A stretch of 64,000 bases of DNA from Nitricoxidireducens sp046726235. Its GTDB lineage: Bacteria > Pseudomonadota > Gammaproteobacteria > Burkholderiales > Rhodocyclaceae. The notes beneath the pieces were generated by a model. The model ran no database searches. It worked only from the letters and a program-made list of their open reading frames with translations, and was not told the origin of the DNA. The stretch lies in contig JBKPAD010000005.1 in assembly GCA_046726235.1 (NCBI GenBank), forward strand, positions 124,001-188,000, given 5' to 3'. Below, in pieces: positions 60,569-64,000 of the stretch. Numbering within the stretch: position 1 is the first letter of the stretch; each line of letters starts with the position of its first letter. The position numbers and the translations under genes are program-made.

Positions 60569-61855
60569 GTGACAGCTTCAATCGCAACCAACCAGACGAT
60601 CCTCGTCGTCGGCGGCGGAATTTCCGGCATGACCGCTGCCCTCGAGGCCGCCGAATGCGGCAAGCAGGTTCTGCTGGTGGAGAAGACCCCGACGCTCGGC
60701 GGCCGCACCGCCCAGCTCTACCGCTACTTTCCCAAGATGTGCCATCCCACCTGCGGGATGGAAATCAACCTGAAGCGCATCAAGGGCAACCCGAACGTTC
60801 GCGTCATGACGATGACCCAGGTGGTCGGCGTCAGCGGCAGCCGCGGCGACTACAGCGTGACGCTGAAGGTCGCCCCGCGCCACGTCAACGAGAACTGCAC
60901 GGCCTGCGGCAAGTGCAACGAAGCCGTGACGAGCGAGATTCCCGACGCCTACAACTACGGCCTCGGCAAGGTCAAGGCGGCGTACCTGCCGCACGCGATG
61001 GCCTATCCCCAGCGCTACGTCGTCGACGCCTCGATCGTCGGCACGCCGGAAGGCGAGAAGGCCAAGGCGGCCTGCCCGGTCGGCGCCGTCGATCTCGAGA
61101 TGAAGGAAGAAACCGTCGAGATCAAGGTCGGCGCCGTGGTCTGGGCGACCGGCTGGCGTCCCTTCGACGCCAACAAAATCCAGCCCTACGGCTACGATCG
61201 CTTCGCCAACGTCATCACCAGCGTCGAATTCGAGCGCCTGGCCGACCCGCACGGCCCGACCGGCGGCAAGCTGCTGCGCCCGTCCGACGGCAAGGAAGCG
61301 AAGAACATCGCCTTCATCCAGTGTGCCGGCTCGCGCGACGAGAACTACCTGCGCCACTGCTCGCGCATCTGCTGCATGGCCTCGCTCAAGCAGACGCAAT
61401 ACGTGCGTGAAGCCTTCGGCGAAGAAGGCAAGTCGACGGTCTACTACATCGACATCCGCGCCATCGACCGCTTCGAGGACTTCTACGCCAACGTCTGGAA
61501 AGACCCGACGGTCAGCTTCGTCAAGTCGAAGGTCGCGCGCATCGCCGAGAACGAGTCCAACGGCAACCCGGTCCTGCACGGCGTGAACACCGAGGGCTAC
61601 CACCGCTACGCCACCGAGCACGACCTCGTCGTGCTGGCCGTCGGCATGGAGCCCGAAGTCACCGGCGTCAAGCTGCCGGACGACATCGTGATGGATTCCT
61701 CGAACTTCATCGAGGGCTCCAAGGACGGCGGCATGATCGGCGCCGGCGCGGCTTCCAGCCCGCTCGACGTCAACCGTGCGGTGCAGAGCGCCACCGCAGC
61801 CAGCCTCAAGGCCATCCAAGTGATCCACAAGAACGCATCGACGGAGGCCGCGTAA
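60569..61855 (+). CDS. qmoA: QmoA, HdrA-like FAD subunit of quinone-interacting oxidoreductase
   Basis: This 428-residue flavoprotein has the FAD motif ILVVGGGISGMTAALEAAE, then GGRTAQLYRYFPKMCHPTCGMEINLKRI, the ferredoxin-like NENCTACGKCNEAV and HCSRICCMASLKQ. It is the smaller HdrA homologue of QmoABC, which moves electrons between APS reductase and the quinone pool; in sulfur oxidisers the flow is from AMP + sulfite toward quinone. GTG at 60569 follows GGAGG. qmoB starts 2 bp after its stop. Confidence 0.9.
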   Translation: MTASIATNQTILVVGGGISGMTAALEAAECGKQVLLVEKTPTLGGRTAQLYRYFPKMCHPTCGMEINLKRIKGNPNVRVMTMTQVVGVSGSRGDYSVTLKVAPRHVNENCTACGKCNEAVTSEIPDAYNYGLGKVKAAYLPHAMAYPQRYVVDASIVGTPEGEKAKAACPVGAVDLEMKEETVEIKVGAVVWATGWRPFDANKIQPYGYDRFANVITSVEFERLADPHGPTGGKLLRPSDGKEAKNIAFIQCAGSRDENYLRHCSRICCMASLKQTQYVREAFGEEGKSTVYYIDIRAIDRFEDFYANVWKDPTVSFVKSKVARIAENESNGNPVLHGVNTEGYHRYATEHDLVVLAVGMEPEVTGVKLPDDIVMDSSNFIEGSKDGGMIGAGAASSPLDVNRAVQSATAASLKAIQVIHKNASTEAA

Positions 61856-61857
61856 CC

Positions 61858-64000
61858 ATGGCCGACAACAAATTTGCTGCCTACATCTGCTCCGGCTGCG
61901 GCATCGGCGACAAGCTCGATGTCGGCGCGCTGGAGAAGATCGCGACCAAGGAAGGCAAGATGGCGATGGTCAAGAACCATCCCTTCCTTTGCTCTTCCGA
62001 AGGCGTCGATCTGATCAGGAACGACATCGCCAACGACGGCGTCACCCACGTCTGCATCGCCGCCTGCTCGCGCCGCGCCAAGGCCGAGGCCTTCAGCTTC
62101 CCCGAGACCGCCGTTTCGCGCGCCAACCTGCGCGAAGGCGTGCTGTGGGTCGTCGCCGAAGGCGCGGACCATGACGAAGTGCGCCAGGAAATGGCCGAAG
62201 ACTACGTCCGCATGGGCTGCGCCGAGGTCAAGAAGATGATGGCCCCGGCCGGCAACCCGAACAAGGCCGAGTCGAAGCGCATCATGGTCGTCGGCGGCGG
62301 CATGTCCGGCATGACCGCGGCGCTGGCCGCGGCCGACACCGGCTACGAGGTCGTGCTGGTCGAGAAGACCGGCAAGCTCGGCGGCTTCGCCAACAACCTG
62401 ATGAAGCGCGTGCCCTTCAACGCGCCGCACGCCGAAGCCCAGCCGACCGGCGTCGAGGAACTCGCCGCCAAGGTTTCCGGCCACGCCAAGATCAAGTTGC
62501 ACCTGAATTCGACGCTAACGGAAACCGCCGGCGCGCCCGGCCGCTTCATCGCCAAGATCGCGCAGGAGTCCGGCGCGGTCAGCGAGGAAACCGTCGGCGC
62601 CATCGTTCAGGCGACCGGCTTCACCACCTATCCGCTCGACAAGCTGCCGGAACTCGGCGGCGGCCAAGCCAACGTGGTGGACCAGGTCGGCCTCGAAGCG
62701 CTCGCCAAGGCGGCCAACGGCGGCGCCATCAAGCGCGCCGACGGCAAGGAAGTGAAGTCGGTCGTGTTCGTCCAGTGCGCCGGACAGCGCGGTGCGGGCG
62801 GCAACGGCGACGGCTCGCACCTCGAGTACTGCTCGGGCCACTGCTGCGCCACCAGCATCAAGCAGGCGACCTACTTCAAGGACGCCAATCCCGACGTCGA
62901 CACCGTCGTCATGTACCAGGACCTGCGTGTTCCGGGCATGGGCGAGGACTTCTATCGCGCCGCACAGAAGAAGGGCGTCATCTTCACCAAGGCCAAGGTC
63001 AACAAGGTCGCGGGCGGCGACAGCTGCACGGTCGATTTCAAGGACCTGATCCTCGACGAAGAGACCGCCACCGGCGCCGACCTCGTCGTGCTCGCCACGG
63101 GCCAGGTGCCGGTGTCCGGCGTCAATCTCGACGAGTGGACCACGACCGTCACTGCCGCCGAAAGCGGCGACGAGGCGGCCAAGCAGAAGAAGTCCGAGCT
63201 GCAGAAGATCTCCGTGCTCAACCTGAACTACCGTCAGGGCCCGGACGTGCCGCAGTTCAAGTACGGCTTCGCCGACTCGCACTTCATCTGCTTCCCGTAC
63301 GAAACGCGCCGCACCGGCATCTACGCCGCCGGCCCGACGCGCCGCCCGATGGACATGTTCCAGGCCCAGGAAGACGCCACCGGCGCCGCCATGAAGGCGA
63401 TCCAGGCCGTCGAGAACGCGACGCGCGGCCGCGCCGCGCATCCGCGCGCGTGGGACCTCTCGTTCCCGAAGGCCCGCCTCGAAGGCTGCACGCAGTGCAA
63501 GCGCTGCACGGTCGAATGCCCGTTCGGCGCCATCGACGAGGACGAAAAGCGCTTCCCGGTCTTCAACGAGCAGCGCTGCCGCCGCTGCGGCACCTGCATG
63601 GGCGCCTGCCCGGTGCGCGTGATCTCGTTCGAGAACTACTCGTGCGACACCGTCGGCAGCCAGATCAAGGCGGTCAACATCCCTGACGAGTTCGAGGAAA
63701 AGCCGCGCATCCTGATCCTGGCCTGCGAGAACGACGCCTACCCGGCGCTCGACATGGCCGGCCTGCAGCGCCTGACCTACTCCGCCTACGTGCGCGCGAT
63801 TCCCGTGCGCTGCCTGGGCTCGGTCAACACCATCTGGATCACCGACGCGCTGAACTCCGGCTACGACGGCGTGATGATGATGGGCTGCAAGAAGGGCGAC
63901 GACTACCAGTGCCACTTCGTCAAGGGTTCGGAGATGGCCTACTACCGCATGAGCAAGATCGGCGACACGCTGAAGCAGCTCGGCCTCGAGCCCGAACGCG
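61858..64000 (+). CDS. qmoB: QmoB, HdrA/MvhD-like subunit (3' end outside window)
   Basis: The frame begins at ATG 61858 and is still open at the window end, giving at least 714 residues. It opens with AAYICSGCGIGDKLD, then the FAD motif RIMVVGGGMSGMTAALAAADTGYEVVLVEK and YCSGHCCATSIKQATYF. Two [4Fe-4S] sites follow (CTQCKRCTVECPFGAID and CRRCGTCMGACPVRVIS), then a C-terminal MvhD-like domain (LILACENDAYPALDMAG, ALNSGYDGVMMMGCKKGDDYQCHFVKG). This is the QmoB architecture. qmoC and aprAB would be expected downstream. Confidence 0.93.
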   Translation, partial: MADNKFAAYICSGCGIGDKLDVGALEKIATKEGKMAMVKNHPFLCSSEGVDLIRNDIANDGVTHVCIAACSRRAKAEAFSFPETAVSRANLREGVLWVVAEGADHDEVRQEMAEDYVRMGCAEVKKMMAPAGNPNKAESKRIMVVGGGMSGMTAALAAADTGYEVVLVEKTGKLGGFANNLMKRVPFNAPHAEAQPTGVEELAAKVSGHAKIKLHLNSTLTETAGAPGRFIAKIAQESGAVSEETVGAIVQATGFTTYPLDKLPELGGGQANVVDQVGLEALAKAANGGAIKRADGKEVKSVVFVQCAGQRGAGGNGDGSHLEYCSGHCCATSIKQATYFKDANPDVDTVVMYQDLRVPGMGEDFYRAAQKKGVIFTKAKVNKVAGGDSCTVDFKDLILDEETATGADLVVLATGQVPVSGVNLDEWTTTVTAAESGDEAAKQKKSELQKISVLNLNYRQGPDVPQFKYGFADSHFICFPYETRRTGIYAAGPTRRPMDMFQAQEDATGAAMKAIQAVENATRGRAAHPRAWDLSFPKARLEGCTQCKRCTVECPFGAIDEDEKRFPVFNEQRCRRCGTCMGACPVRVISFENYSCDTVGSQIKAVNIPDEFEEKPRILILACENDAYPALDMAGLQRLTYSAYVRAIPVRCLGSVNTIWITDALNSGYDGVMMMGCKKGDDYQCHFVKGSEMAYYRMSKIGDTLKQLGLEPER

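Noticed and set aside
62515..63915. Long minus-strand open frame (466 residues) antisense to qmoB
   Set aside because: Low-complexity Ala/Val/Arg/His composition with no domain; the plus strand has a complete QmoB motif set.

Overview
This 64 kb window is a dense, GC-rich chromosome segment of a betaproteobacterium. The gene orders tsaE-amiC next to queG, rpsP-rimM-trmD-rplS, xseB-ispA-dxs, lptFG beside pepA-holC-valS and ilvB-ilvH-ilvC-psd are typical of that class. The pairing of soeABC, tusA, dsrE2 and qmoAB points to a sulfur-oxidising chemolithotroph; a Rhodocyclales or Sulfuritalea-like lineage is my best guess, not a proven assignment.

Layout: 1-2404 holds the end of a fumarate-reductase-like flavoprotein and a NuoF-like diaphorase. 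2411-10315 holds cell-wall, tRNA-modification, chemotaxis, rhodanese, permease and Rieske oxygenase genes. 10076-13931 carries xseB-ispA-dxs (isoprenoids) and folE2. 13995-17235 (minus strand) is the rpsP operon plus pyrF and a periplasmic thioredoxin-like gene. 17258-23943 is a foreign block with visibly lower GC: a DUF262 + HEPN gene pair, a two-TM coiled-coil protein, a serine recombinase with a res-like site, a small membrane protein and a tyrosine integrase, bounded by 10-bp direct repeats. 23959-29200 holds a possible PilZ-like protein, YihY, DUF2069, a STAS protein and an ANTAR two-component pair. 29336-41654 holds leuA, pssA, chrA, SapC, an SLT protein, TPM/LemA genes, a permuted two-piece ssrA, psd and ilvCHB. 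41768-51209 holds a sigma factor with two followers, RDD, lptFG, pepA-holC and valS. 51235-64000 is the sulfur region: a secreted protein, a FadL-like porin, dsrE2, tusA, soeCBA, and on the plus strand a small gene, a phosphoesterase, qmoA and the start of qmoB.

How it works together: TusA and DsrE2 are expected to carry sulfane sulfur in the cytoplasm, SoeABC to oxidise sulfite to sulfate with electrons to quinone, and QmoAB to link APS reductase to the quinone pool. Branched-chain amino acid synthesis (ilvBHC, leuA) and phosphatidylethanolamine synthesis (pssA, psd) share one neighbourhood, split here by about 5.8 kb of other genes.

The most interesting items are: (1) the DUF262/HEPN pair, a candidate two-gene defence module; (2) the island boundaries, because deleting one 10-bp repeat copy with the island recreates a perfect 25-bp palindrome between two divergent genes; (3) a res-like site upstream of the serine recombinase; (4) the circularly permuted tmRNA with only about 4 nt between its acceptor and coding pieces.
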